Positions 43,081-54,992 are shown, numbered from the stretch's first letter. The stretch: DNA of 64,000 nt from Undaria pinnatifida (GCA_012845835.1 JABAKD010000026.1:4789699-4853698); one strand, 5' to 3'. The notes: generated from the letters alone by a model not told the origin. Program-made: numbers and translations.

Positions 43081-43084
43081 GCCA

Positions 43085-43275
43085 CGATCCGACACGCGGG
43101 CCGGGTGGGTGAGGAGGCTTCTAAACTATCGCGGGTCGAGTCGGGTCGGGTCAGATGTCTGACGGGTCGGGCCAGGTCAAGTGGTTTTCAAATCACGGGT
43201 AAGGTAGGATCATCTAGGGTCGGGACACCCTCAATCGACCCGACCCGCGACAAGTAACATGACCCGTGAAGTGCC
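43085..43275. repeat. GGGTC-rich minisatellite, second array
   Basis: Same family as 1805-2615: cgggtcgagtcgggtcgggt, ggtcaagtggttttcaaatc, gacccgacccgcgacaag. Confidence 0.85.
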
Positions 43276-44029
43276 CTGAAAAATTCGAGCGTAGGTGGGA
43301 CGCGTTCCTAAGGTACCTGCTGCTGCCGCAACGAACTGCTGCTGCTGCTGCTGCTCACGAGGATATAACATGTGTTCGAACAGAAAAAAGCTCGCCCGTT
43401 GTTCGGTCTCTCTTGCATCTGTTTTTCTTGGGAGATATCGGTCCTCGGACGGGACAGGGGGCTACGGAGCTTCGGGCATGCGATACTGCTGTAAAGGAGA
43501 CCTTACTATTTTGGGGGGCGTCGCAGTAAATTGGAAACTTGCTCCGCTCAAAAAAAATAACAAGTGTCGATAATGTTATACACGGCTGCGCGTTAAATAT
43601 GCGACTGACTGCCTCTATACAAGTATGAGAGCAGTCCGCTGGAAGGCCAGGGCGTGGAAGCGGAAAGCGGAGGACACCAAGTCCCGTGGCCATCGGAAAT
43701 AAAGTCCCCCCCTATTCATGGCAGCAACTCCCGGAGAATAGTACCGCACAGCAGCAATAGTAATGCCGCAAAAGTATTTGTGCTGGCTTGCATATATTCC
43801 GCCGCCTCATTGGATGCATTGCATGGCCAAATCACCTGTGTTCGCAATGTGCATCTCTGTTTTGTAGTTTGCGACCATACAGAGCTCGTCTCCCTACTAT
43901 AGCAGGAGGCATCGGGAGCAACACTGAAGGTGATTTGTGATGGGTGTGAATTAGATGGGTGGAGATGTCAGTTGAATATCACCAACACACAGTAACAATG
44001 GGACTTCATAATTCGGAATTAGTACTGTG
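43276..44029. other. No gene recognised
   Basis: A short CTGCTG run at 43315-43355; otherwise unremarkable. Confidence 0.45.
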
Positions 44030-44300
44030 CTGTTGTTGCTCTTGTTGTTGCTGTCACGTTAACTCGCATAATCAAGTCCGTGGTCACAGGACAGGCTCCA
44101 GTCATTCTGGAGGGGAAAACTACCCACGGAAAAAAATAAAACATCCCAAAACAAAAAGTGGTACCAGGTACATACTTGTATCCGTTTCATATCCATGATA
44201 TTATAGCTGAATGAAGCAAGTCGTACATCCGCCACAAAAAGATGAAAGATAAGAGTGAAATCGGAAATCAGCGTTCGTACGTATCAGGTCCATACTGGTA
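44030..44300 (-). mobile_element. SINE-like repeat family C, copy 3
   Basis: ttgttgttgctgtcacgtta, actcgcataatcaagtccgt, ggtcacaggacaggctccag, then gtgaaatcgg near the far end. Confidence 0.78.
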
Positions 44301-45180
44301 CACATATACTCAGTATATGTTCAAGCCTCGCAAAAATTGAAAACGTCAGACTCGTCGAGGAAACCAAGTGTTGCGAAAAATGTACAAACCCGAAGAGATA
44401 AAAAAGGAAGAAAGAAAAAACGAGAGAAATAGACAACGAGGCAAGGAAGATTTCTCACCAGTGGGACCCCCTGAATTGCGGTACCACGGCACAACCGGGA
44501 TAGATCAGATAGGATAGATAGGGAGGTCCCACTATGCTCGCAGGGCAAATAGGTTTTGGATATCGTCGTCTACGCACGGCATACACGGCGGTATGCACAT
44601 AATACTGCTGTAACCAAACTAGATGGAGAGAGTGGGATCCCCGCTGCTGTACGAGCAGTCTGACAGAAGTCTACGAGTATTTTGTCTAATTGTAGTGCTT
44701 TGTGATGTTGTGCTGTGTGCTGGTTTCGTGTTTCCAGTCCTCCAACGATGGTTGATGTTTTCAATCAAGTCCCCCAATCATTTGTCATTTGCCCAGCTTT
44801 GACATTTGCATGTTTGTTTTCTGGTTTTCATGTCCATGTGCCAATTTTCAAATTTCGATGTTTCGACGTTTTATGCATGATATGTACCTCGATGATACGC
44901 GAAATGATGGAACGATTATCCTTAGCCCTGGTACGAATCTAAGCATACTGGTGTGCTGGCCGTATCGCACTCTCATTCGATTTTATTTGTCCTGCCGCAC
45001 TGCTGTACGAGTACTGCCATGACATACTTCACATTTCAGACGTACCATGTGCGCACGTTATATAGCTGGCACTGCTGCACTGCTGCTGTACTCAGTACAG
45101 CAGCTGCGCACCGAAGCCCTTTTTCGCTTCTATTGGTCGGCTCTCTCACTAGAAGTAGAAACCGGAAATACAGCAGCAGC
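44301..45180. other. No gene recognised
   Basis: AT-rich, no coding block or repeat that I recognise. Confidence 0.45.
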
Positions 45181-45381
45181 GGGGGTCCCCCTCCCCCTAC
45201 ACGGCGGTCTGAATAAGGCGGTTCACCGATATAAGGCGGTCAAAATCGCTTGGCGCGACTATTAATAGGTAACTGCACTCCTAACCTATGGAATGAGTAC
45301 GGTGGGTAAGATCAGTAAGGCGGCTTCCCCCCATAAGGCGGTCGTATTGCCCTGGCACACCCCGCCTGACCGGGGACTCCT
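45181..45381 (-). mobile_element. GGCGGT-rich MITE-like element, copy 2
   Basis: Opposite orientation to copy 1 (30988-31172). It begins GGGGGTCCCCC and ends ACCGGGGACTCC, and includes GTAAGGCGGCTTCCCCCCAT, the complement of copy 1's ATGGGGGGAAGCCGCCTTA. Confidence 0.75.
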
Positions 45382-45394
45382 ACTAGACCTGGAA

Positions 45395-45600
45395 CATCGT
45401 AGACTGACTCCCGATTTTACTTTTATATGTTTTTGGTGGAGGCATGAATTGCGTCAGCTGTGATATATGCGTGTACCACCTTGGGTTGTTTGTGTTTTTC
45501 CCTAGGGTATTCCTCAGCTCCAGAGTGACTGGAGTCTGTCCTGTGACCACGGACTTGATAATGCGAGTTAATGTGAGAACAACAACTACTTGTTGTACAA
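45395..45600 (+). mobile_element. SINE-like repeat family C, copy 4
   Basis: Opposite orientation: gactgactcccgattttact, ggaggcatgaattgcgtcag, ctccagagtgactggagtct, gttaatgtgagaacaacaac. Confidence 0.82.
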
Positions 45601-46660
45601 AGTACCAACTCCGCAGCTTTGTTGTACTTCAACGTGCGCGGTAGCTGGTATCATACGGGTAGTATCCACCTTCTTCATATGCTAAACGTACACCCAGAAC
45701 GCCCAAAGGCCATCCTCAGAAATCATAGACCCTATGCACCACTTTTCTCTCCACCGTGCTTGTAACTTGTATCTTGAGCTGGCATAACATGGCCATGAGC
45801 ATTTGGCATTTGGGCATGCTGCGATGCCTTCGAGCATCGCAGATTTCGATCCTCGAGCTCTGAAGTGCGACTCGAAAATGTTTGAAGAGACAAGAAGAAG
45901 AGATGTTTTTTTGTTATTACGCCGTCTGTGTTCTGCGCTGACAGAAAGGAGGAGCAAACACGGAAGCGATACTTGTAGCGATACCTGGTACAGCTTTCAC
46001 ATAGGGCTACACGTGACCTAGTAGTAGGTGCATTTCAAGTGCACTACGGTCTGGCCTTCTAAAAGCTGGTTAACCAAGCCGTGTCATACACCATAGATGC
46101 ATAGCGGCGCGACTCGGGCGGCATGTCGGCTTGGTGACAAATTTAAACTTGAATATAAAGACCTTTGTTAATTAATATTAGTGAGTTGATAGATATTATA
46201 TTTTCACCCAACATGATACTACGTTCAGGCTAAAGGAATTAAGGAGTCAGTCGAGAGCGAACGCGAGGCATATTCCGACCGCGAGCTCTTCAAAAGCAGG
46301 CAACTCAGCCATTGCTTTCGAGCCTACATACCCTCACCTTTAGACAAGCGACCGTTCCGTGTCGGCACGCGGCAGTTCGACTTTGTTCACGCTCTGCTGG
46401 TGCGCATATACCAACGCCAGAGCTGTTCTGTTAGGGTACGCTTACCGAGGAGGAGAGATGGCGTGCGCTATGTGATCTGGAAGGCACACCGATAAGGGGT
46501 TGATGTTGGCGTTTTCTGGGGTTCATTCAGATTTGACTTGCTTTGCTTTTTCTTTTGTCTGTTGTTGGTGTTGGTTGTTTTCTTTCGCAGTTTCTCTGTT
46601 GCAGCGTGTGGTTTGGTTGGAACCAGGACCACCTCGTAGAGGCGAGTGGGATAGAATAAA
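45601..46660. other. No gene recognised
   Basis: Possible promoter region of the following plus-strand exon. Pyrimidine-rich at 46540-46600, just upstream of it. Confidence 0.4.
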
Positions 46661-46662
46661 TC

Positions 46663-46786
46663 ATGGAACACATCCTGCAAACGTATGCCAGTAGCTCTGA
46701 CGACGGTGAAGACAAAGAACAACCTCCAGGAGGTTCTGTGTTGGGTGAACTTCCCGTCGAACTCCGCAGCATTTTCGCGGACAGCG
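46663..46786 (+). CDS. Possible first exon of an unknown plus-strand gene
   Basis: ATG opens MEHILQTYASSSDDGEDKEQ and about 20 further residues including GELPVELRSIF, then AGCG|gtgagt, a consensus donor. The acidic Ser-rich start resembles the N-termini of several nuclear/RNA-processing proteins, but I cannot name it. No convincing continuation is found before the copia insertion at 47320, which may lie in its intron or have disrupted it. Confidence 0.4.
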
Positions 46787-47012
46787 GTGAGTTTTTTTTT
46801 TCGTTCCTTGGAGTATGCCGTCCTTCCTCTTTTTGGTCTCCTTGAGCATCGCCTCTGGCCCCTCTGTCCCCTGTGGAGGCCCTACTCTGTACTCGTATGG
46901 TATGTACAGATAGGTGTGTAAGGGGCCGCGTGCGCGCGCAAGACAACATGAATCATGTCCTTCATTGGCCGATTTCTCGCATCTTCTGTCGGTTGCGGGT
47001 CTGGAGTAGGCG

Positions 47013-47190
47013 ATGTCAGATCGAGAAATCAAATTCAAACTGCCGTCACGGACTGCAAGCCCGGAGATGCTTACCAGTATAACTTACAAGGCGCTTCGCT
47101 CCGTGGGCGGCATTCACGGCCCGCTACGCTCGCTCAGGAACGACAAGACATCAAGTATGTACGTGAATATTGTGCAGTACTCGTACCAGG
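47013..47190 (+). pseudogene. Fragment resembling V-ATPase subunit B N-terminal barrel
   Basis: The frame reads ITYKALRSVGGIHGPLRSL then YVNIVQYSYQ. V-ATPase B subunits have Y-x-x-V-x-G-x-x-GPL-x-x-L...Y-x-EIV at this place (recalled). No ATP-binding part follows within the window; the copia element starts 130 bases on. It could be a truncated copy or a chance match. Confidence 0.3.
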
Positions 47191-47324
47191 GGGGGTTCGC
47201 CGCGGCGGGCTGTCGCCCGCCTTGGCTCCGCGCATGCCCGTAATTTTCGAGGATGCATGGCATGCATTATGAGCGTAGGATTACGGGTAAATCGCGGCTG
47301 TACATGCGACAGAGCGCTGCCAAG

Positions 47325-47693
47325 TGTTCAATTAGCGCTGATATGCGATGGATGGATAAGCTCCCAACAGCCACACTAGGCTGTGAGCGAGGCACTGCAA
47401 CACGCAGTGTGTAGAAGATAGTTTAAGATGTCTTTATTATGTCGGCCCGGAAAGGGATAGACGAATGCAGAGGGAAAAGTGGAGTGGGTCATGTGGGCCA
47501 ACTCTCCACAGCCCAGTAACAACCGCTCGTAGTCGAATACCTAAACCTCCTCGCATAGTGCCTACTCGTACATACCCGTGGGACTGCTCGTGGGTGATAC
47601 CACGAGACGATCCCTGTAACTTACCTCCGTGACACAACGTATGTAACCGTAACTTATTGCTAGGCTGTTCGTTGAGACAAGCTATACCGAACA
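47325..47693 (-). repeat. Copia 3' LTR
   Basis: 369 bases, TG...CA ends. Contains gtctttattatgtcgg, which in the minus direction gives an AATAAA-like signal (cataataaagac). Confidence 0.96.
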
Positions 47694-47781
47694 CCCTCCC
47701 TGGCGGTGGATCAACTAACAAGCCTCGAAAACACAAACACCATCCACAAACAACAAATTACTGTATTCCTAACAGAAAATC

Positions 47782-50700
47782 TCAGTGTTTCTCAACACTC
47801 CCTTTGCCAATAGCCTTCGTGAGAATGTCCGCATGCTGGTCATCCGGCCGGAGATACTTAACCAACAAGTCTCCCGTCCCCACCAACTCGCGCAGAAAAT
47901 GGTACCGTACATCGATGTGCTTACTGTTGGATGAGCTTAATGGGTTTTTGGCCAAGTCTATCGCCCCTTTGTTGTCTTCAAACACTCCAATACTCGGCGA
48001 CCCCAGACTGGGCATCAGAAAAACCAACACTCCTCTCACGTAAAGGGCTTCCTTCACCCCGTCGGCCATGGCTACGTACTCTGCCTCGGTGGTTGATAGG
48101 GTGACGCACTTCTGCGTCCTAGAAAACCACGACACAAGTGTACCCCCGCAACAGACAGCCACGCCAGAGACCGAACGCCTATCGTCGGCCTTGTGGGCGT
48201 AGTCCGCGTCCACGTACGTCTCCAAGTCGTATTCCAACTGCACTTCTTCGAGTTTACTGTCCTTCCTGAACGTCAGACCCAAGTGAGCCGTAGCGCTCAG
48301 GTACTCGATTATCTTCCTAGCCGCCTAAACATGTACCTCCTTAGGGTCATGTGAAAACCTCGCAACCGCCCGTACTGCGTTGGCGATGTCCGGCCTCGTC
48401 TGACTCGCAATCCACATCAGACTCCCTACCATTTCGCGGTATCTAGCGTCCACCGCAGGGTCCTCACCACTCACGTGCCTGAGGTCCAATGACGGAGAAG
48501 CGGGGATGGGGCTGGTTTTCGTGATTCCAAAACGTTCGACAACATTTCGAATACACTGAGTCTGCGAAATCTCCAAGGTCCCCTTCTCACGATCTCTCTT
48601 GTACTCGCTACCCATGTACCACGTAACCTCGCCAAGATGTTTCGTAGGGAATCTCTTGTTGAGATCCGCCACTACTGACTCCGTAATTTCCTTGGTGGCT
48701 GTGATCTTGATGTCGTCCACGTGGACCACCAGCATCGCTGCAACCTCGTCATCCACCATCAGTCGAAAGACGCACGGGTCTACCAAGCACTGCTCAAAAC
48801 CACACTCAACCAAGGTTGACGACAGTAGCTTATACCACGAGCGACCACTCTGCTTCAGCCCATAAAGAGCTTTGTTGAGTCGGACTACCTTACCCGATGA
48901 CCGCCCACACCCAGGGGGCAATCTTGAGAAAATTCCGGTATCCAACTCTGACTGAATAAAGGCCTGGTCAACGTCCAAGTGCCTCAAGTCCCAGTCAAGT
49001 TTGCATGCCATTGCTGCAACGATGCGGTTAGACGTGGTTGATGCAGTAGGGGCAAACGTATCAAAGTAGTCAACTCCCTCTACCTGACTATAGCCCTTAG
49101 CTACCAATCTCGCCTTAGCTCTATCAATCATGCCATGCTCGTCGCCCTCCCACTTCAAGAGCCACTTTGATTCAACAATATTGCTACCCGCCGGAACTTC
49201 GGAAATCTCAGTGAAAGTGTCAGCGGCCTCTAGTCCATCAAATTCCGCTTGCGTAGCCTCCACCCAAACGCCAGAGTAGATTGACGAACGTGCCGCGGAG
49301 TAAGACGTCGGTTCCGGTTCCACCTCGTTGAGGAGGCAATCCGGCAACCGAGTAGGTTCACCACCTGTGTCTTGCGCCGCCAGTAGGGCATGGAATATGC
49401 GGCCCCCCTCACAGGGCCCGATCGTACTAATCAGCCCCGTTGCCGCTTCCCGGTTGAGCGCTCTGGTCTGCGCTCTCGTTTTTCCCGCCCGAATCTCTTC
49501 ACCATCGCCCGGTCCTGACATGTGCGCTCCAAGTTGGCGCGCAGCAGTCCGGATAGCAACCGGGGTCGGAGCTCCATCGTCAGAGGAGGACGCATCGTCG
49601 TCATCTCGAGATGAAGTGTCGCTTTCGGGCGGTCCGCTGCTGACCCTTGATGAATCGTTCAGCTCCTCACTTTCGGCTCGCAAATCGCCGCCAGCTTGCG
49701 TCATCGGAGACACCGCACGGAGTTGGTGAGGAATTCCCCTCCCCAACACCGGCAGTGGAGTCGTCGGGGCGGATTCATAGTCATCCGTCCCTCCCGGCTC
49801 AGGCGCTTCTTCTAGGTACACGGTCCCTCCCTGCTCCGGCATCTCCGGCAGCGGGGGCGACGGCGTTCCTATACTAAGCGTTGCCTCCCGGGTCACGTCC
49901 CTTGTTTCCACCACCTTGTTCGCCCGCGTGAGCATCCGCAAAGAGTCACTTGGGTGGTCGATGCCCGGCCCGAGGTAAAAGCAGCTTTCGGCCCGGGGGT
50001 GCGACTTCGTCGGGCGTTTCCAGCGACAGAACGCTGGGCGAAGGAACGGGTGCGGTGAAGCAGGTGCGGCAGTTCCGTACCACATTTCGTGCGGCGACCG
50101 GTTCCCGGGGTTTGCAGTGGTCGCGGTGTGGTTCAGGGCGTCACAAGCCCAGTGCACCGCTTCCGCCCACAGGGATTTAGTCGGCGGCAGTTGAATGTGA
50201 GGAAAGATGATGGGCGCTTGGATGCACGCGGCGAGTCCCGCGTTCTAGATGATACCTAGCGCTCTCTCTACTACACCGTTCTGCTTAGGGCTATCGGCAT
50301 TGGTGAATTCCTGCTTGATGCAATACTGTTTGCACACCTCTCCAAACTCACCACCGTAAAACTCCCCCCCGTTGTCAGACCTTACTATCTCAACTTTCGA
50401 GGGTACTCCGTCGGCGCGCGCGTCAGCCAAAATCTTCCTCAATGCGTCTCCTGAATCCGATTTATGCTTCAGAAAATACACCCACGCGTGGCGAGAGTAG
50501 CCATCCTTCACAAGCATGACATACCGCGCACCCGTCAGGGAAGGTGTTCTCTTAGGTCCGCTGAGGTCAACAAAAACTCTCCCCAACTTCTCTGTCGCGC
50601 GTGATTTAGTGCTGTTGGGGATAGGCTTGCGGTAGCCTTTCGCCATAGAGCATCCCGTACAGGGCTTAAGTTTTCCTACCAGTTCTAGACCGAGTGATTT

Positions 50701-52614
50701 TGCGGTCTCTCGCAACAGTAGTTCATTCGAGTGACCTTGCACGCAGTGAAAAACGTTGATGTCTACCCTAGTCTCAGTAGACGCGGTACTACCGGGTGCA
50801 AGCATAGGAAAAGCAAGGGGAAAATCGCAACCATATTCAATACAAGTCTCGGGAGGTTTGGTGGTTTCAAGGGGGGGCGGCACATAGCCGTCGTCTGGCT
50901 CTATTCTGTAAGCGAATCCGGAGTAACTGGATCCATCACCTTCAAACCTCAACCTCCCATTGAAAAGAGAAATGCACAAGTCTTTCTCCTCAGTCGTAAA
51001 TGTTACTCCCTGCTTGTGCGCCGCCATCAGCGAGAACAAGTTGAATGCGATTTCCGGCACGTAGGCTACATCCAACAGCTTAACAGTCAGATCCCCTGGG
51101 AATACAACAGTTAGCGTTCCGTACCCAACCACGTCGATCAGGTGGTTGTCACCGATCCTAACCTTGTCATCGCACAGTCTTACATCGCTCAAAAGGTCAG
51201 CTGAATGGGTCATGTGGAAGGATGCACCACTGTCCGCTATCCATTTCTCACCGATGCAATCACTACGTTCCTCATTACACGAGTCATCGTTAGTACCAAG
51301 CATGCACTTCGCAAGACAACACACAGTCTCACCGCCGTTGTTCTGGCCTTGCGCACCTCCGCCTGATGTCTGCTCTGGTGCAGGGGGGATGTGAGCCTTG
51401 CACTGGGACCAGGTGTGCCCGGGTTCCAAGCAACGAATGCATTTTCCCTTGACGTTGTCGAACGCTGAGGGGGGTTTATGTGTGGGGGCTTGGGGGTTAC
51501 TGCTACTCCTACCCTGACTGTTCTTGCTTGCTGTGTCACTGCCACCTCTCGGCTTACCGTTACTTCTATGCCTACCTCTACCTGCACGGCCACTTCGAGC
51601 AGCGCCATTCGAAAATAGAGCCTGGCCCACGTCCTTACCCTTCGGCGCGGGAAGGCGCAAGTACGGCTGTCGGATGATGCTCTCGATCTCCGCTCGAGTG
51701 ACATCCTCACGGTACAAGATAGTGCGTTGCTCTATTTCGTAGTCTGATGTGAGGGTCATGATGATCTTGCGGTTGACGTCTGCTACCGACTTGACCACAC
51801 CTAGCGACGCGAGCACTCCAACAATCTTGTCTATCCGACCAAAGTACTTCATGGGCTCTTCTCCCTTCTCCATTTTTGCGGAGTCGAACGCTACCGACCA
51901 CTTGACCTGTTCAGCCATGGTCTTGGGCATGAACCAATCACACAACATTCTCCAGCCAGCACTAGGTGATTTTGTTGCGAACAATCTACCAAGCAGATCA
52001 CGGTTCACAACGCTCTCTGTCAGGCAAGTCCAAGCTACTCTAGCTGTCTTAACATGTTCCTCACTGAACCCCTGCGAGAGAAAGTATTGAGTGTTCTTCG
52101 TAACGTCGCCTATCATCATATCATGATCTACGAGGAACGCCGACATGCACCCAACCATGGAAGTAAACACCTCGAAGTGTTCCTTCCACAATGGAAAGTC
52201 TTCCGACTTTCCACTGAATTTAGGAACCGACTGCTTCAAACTTCCAAATTCGCGAGAACCAACTTCAGCCCTATGACTATCTACGCTGCTACTCGCACCA
52301 CTCCTTGGCAGGCCTATTGCCGCGCCAAGACCTGGCTAACTCCCACTGGAGCTGACTCCCCTTACTTCCCCTGCACTGGTAGTGGTTCCGACCCGCTCAC
52401 CAGTAACACCAGACGCAACCTCACTAACCGCAGCAGTTCTGCGATGCATCTCCTCGAAAATCTGCGTCTTCAGTCGCTCATCGTCTTGACGTCGCAGCTC
52501 TCGGTCGGTCTCGCGTCGATCTTGGTCTTCTCTCCTGTCCGCCGCCAGCTGCCTCAAGAGACTGGCCAGGTCGTCCATCTCGGACGACCCGTCCACTGGG
52601 GTTCCACTCGGCAT
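47782..52614 (-). pseudogene. Copia gag-pol, one frame of 1611 codons with three internal TAG codons
   Basis: From ATG at 52614 to TGA at 47784-47782 the frame is continuous except for TAG at 52338-52336, 50247-50245 and 48327-48325. Seen: coiled, charged gag start; CCHC knuckle CIRCLEPGHTWSQC; protease DSGA; integrase zinc part with CTGC, then SDNGGEF and SPKQNGVVER; RT with KARLVAKGYSQ, ALYGLKQSGRSWY and VHVDDI (VxDD instead of the usual YVDD); RNase H with VDADYA, STTEAEYVAM and ED-x-x-GAI. No frameshift is seen. Either nonsense decay of a young copy, or readthrough/recoding of TAG. I give it as a broken gene and do not reconstruct it. Confidence 0.93.
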
Positions 52615-52651
52615 GATCAGGCTGCTTGCTCGAACAATAAGCCCGTTAACG

Positions 52652-53020
52652 TGTTCAATTAGCGCTGATATGCGATGGATGGATAAGCTCCCAACAGCCA
52701 CACTAGGCTGTGAGCGAGGCACTGCAACACGCAGTGTGTAGAAGATAGTTTAAGATGTCTTTATTATGTCGGCCCGGAAAGGGATAGACGAATGCAGAGG
52801 GAAAAGTGGAGTGGGTCATGTGGGCCAACTCTCCACAGCCCAGTAACAACCGCTCGTAGTCGAATACCTAAACCTCCTCGCATAGTGCCTACTCGTACAT
52901 ATCCGTGGGACTGCTCGTGGGTGATACCACGAGACGATCCCTGTAACTTACCTCCGTGACACAACGTATGTAACCGTAACTTATTGCTAGGCTGTTCGTT
53001 GAGACAAGCTATATCGAACA
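52652..53020 (-). repeat. Copia 5' LTR
   Basis: 369 bases, almost identical to 47325-47693. The next inner bases on the minus strand (cgttaacgggcttattgttc) are the expected primer-binding region; I do not recognise the tRNA. Confidence 0.96.
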
Positions 53021-53109
53021 CCAAGGGGTACATTCAAATACATGATATTGGAATAAAGAGATGTCAACCTGTTGGCCGCTGTTTATGGTACCCCGATGTA
53101 GGCCGTAGA

Positions 53110-53345
53110 TCTTGATCTTGTTGTTGTTCTCACATTAACTCGCATAATCAAGTCCGTGGTCACAGGACAGGCTCCAGTCACTCTGGAGCTGAGGAATTCC
53201 CCAGGGAGAAACACAAACAAACCAAAAGTGGTACACGCATAGACTATATCACAGCTGACGCAATCCATGCCTCCGCCAAAAACATATACAAAGTGAAATC
53301 GGGAGTCAGCCTACGATGTGTCAGGTCCATGCCGGTGCATACGTC
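53110..53345 (-). mobile_element. SINE-like repeat family C, copy 5
   Basis: gttgttgttctcacattaac, aagtccgtggtcacaggaca, ggctccagtcactctggagc, agtgaaatcgggagtcagcc. Closest to copy 1. Confidence 0.85.
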
Positions 53346-53459
53346 TCACTACTCGTGCCTGGAAAAACCGACTTTAACCGCTTGCCACCCAAGAAAGACT
53401 ACCACGTATATATTGGACGTAGTACCTATCACTACGCATCCGCAAGTCAGACGCAAGTC

Positions 53460-53600
53460 AATTGGAAAAAAGAAACAACGCAAAGAAAAGAAGAAAAAGG
53501 AGAGGAAAGGAAAGGAAATAAAAGAAAGCGAAAAATGAAAGAAAAGAAAATAAGAGACAAGAAAAACAAGAGACGACAAGACAAGAAGGGGAAACGTCAT
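53460..53600. repeat. AAAGAAAAG-rich purine tract
   Basis: GAAAAAAGAAA/AGAGGAAAGG low complexity. The Lys-rich and Phe-rich frames are artefacts. Confidence 0.9.
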
Positions 53601-54049
53601 ACTAGCAGACCCTAGGAACTGGCTAAAGACGGCATTGGGCTCATAGAGGGTGTCAAGTGCATCATCAATGGCACTGGGGAGAGGACGCAACAAGGCGAAG
53701 AAGTCAGGGCGGTCTTACGCTATCTTGTGACGGCCATTGGAAGTCTCACAAATTCAAGACGATGATGGCCAGACCCAGACTTCAGTCTCTTGGGCAGGAC
53801 GCCCCCCGTCGCCCCCCCCCCCCTCCCCCCTCCCCCCGGCCGCTTAGAGATGTCGACGGTAGATGGCGCTGCCGCAGCCTTTGCGCGTCGCTCTGCTGCT
53901 TTGCGTCTCTCCGTCCCACGCCATTGCCGCATGAACATCTCGGCTCTCTCCTCTACTCGTCGAAACCATCTGCCGGCCTTCTAAGCAGCCTTTCGCCACC
54001 CTTCGAATTTCATTCCGAAGACCGACATATCCTCCTTCAGATGCACCAT

Positions 54050-54362
54050 CTAGTCCTTCTCTTGCCCCCCTGAGTAACCTTTACCCCCAACAAACTCCCC
54101 AAACATCACCCTCTGTGGCAGATGGTCCTCCCCCATGCGTGCCACGAATCCCGCGAACAATATCCTCCGTTTGCGCACTATCGCCTCTATGCTGTAGGAA
54201 GCTGTCTTGGCAAGCGCGTCGGCGTACGATAGGGTGTGGTCGTCGCGCTTTTCGTTTCTGCCATCCGAGGCATCGGAGGAGCATGGAGTGGTGAACCCGT
54301 TGTAGCCTGTCATAGTCAAGCTTGTTCGGGCTCCACGTCATGCAACCGTAGAGTTTGATCTA
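54050..54362 (-). pseudogene. LINE ORF2 C-terminal remnant
   Basis: Two shifted minus-strand frames together show MTWSPNKLDYDRLQRVHHSM, then ASDGRNEKRDDHTLSYADAL and RKRRILFAGFVARMGEDHLP. This is the C-terminal region after the reverse transcriptase in non-LTR elements (recalled pattern: LGWxKRKxDDHxLSYADAL...GxxARM). At least one frameshift. Probably the same lineage as the LINE at 62605-64000. Confidence 0.75.
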
Positions 54363-54399
54363 TACATGATTTGCCTACAGTAAGGTCTGAGTACACTGC

Positions 54400-54920
54400 A
54401 TGTGGAGACGAATGTTGGTTCTGACAATTTCCAAGATCGGAAATCCACCGAAAAGGGGTGTTTCGTCCCGATCTCAGCTGAGATCGGGACAAGGTATTTC
54501 TTCTCCAGATGTTGTCTGGAGGTTAGGCCCCAAAGTTGCCCCCGCGCGCACACACGCACAGAACACCAGTAACTCGCGAAGATGCGGCAGCCCCCTGGGC
54601 CATTTGCCGAGCAGCTGCCGCTTGACCCTCGCGCACCTCAATCGCCATGGTCTGTAGCGTGTTGTGACGCTGCGGCGCGTATGTGTATGTTTCGGCTTTT
54701 CGAAATCGTACAACCACCCCTGGGAAAAATGCCAACGAATACATTGAACATTGCTGTTATCTTCTGCATCTAGACTCGTTTTTACCATACACACTGTTTG
54801 GAAATGTTTTGTCGGCATCTTGATCTTTAGGCGGCGAAGCGAATGTCAGGAATATCTGTGACCTGGATCGGGGTACCACAAACAATGGCCTGTGAGACGT
54901 GAAAAAAAAAACACACTAAA
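54400..54920. other. No gene recognised
   Basis: Contains a short inverted repeat cccgatctcagctgagatcggg at 54466-54489. No coding block that I can support. Confidence 0.4.
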
Positions 54921-54924
54921 AAAA

Positions 54925-54992
54925 AGTGTTCGTAGAGGGAATCGAAGCACTCAATCGAAACTGCGACCTTTCAAGCTGCGGCCTGTGGTCGC
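54925..54992 (-). mobile_element. tRNA-like SINE fragment 1
   Basis: Minus strand has aaggtcgcagtttcgattga then gcttcgattccctctacgaa, a B-box-like stretch (GTTTCGATTCCC), similar to the copy at 55425-55505. Confidence 0.45.

Larger units (their letters stand above)
47320..53025 (-). mobile_element. Complete Ty1/copia LTR retrotransposon with CCAAG target duplication
   Basis: Direct LTRs 47325-47693 and 52652-53020, both 369 bases, start TGTTC and end GAACA. The 5-base CCAAG is present on each outer side (47320-47324, 53021-53025). A purine-rich tract (gccagggaggg on the minus strand) abuts the 3' LTR. Domain order gag, protease, integrase, RT, RNase H is that of Pseudoviridae/copia. I see only two LTR differences (about positions 47575 and 47687 and their partners), so the insertion is recent. 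Confidence 0.97.

Noticed and set aside
49328-49729. Plus-strand 133-codon frame within copia
   Set aside because: Shadow of the gag-pol frame.
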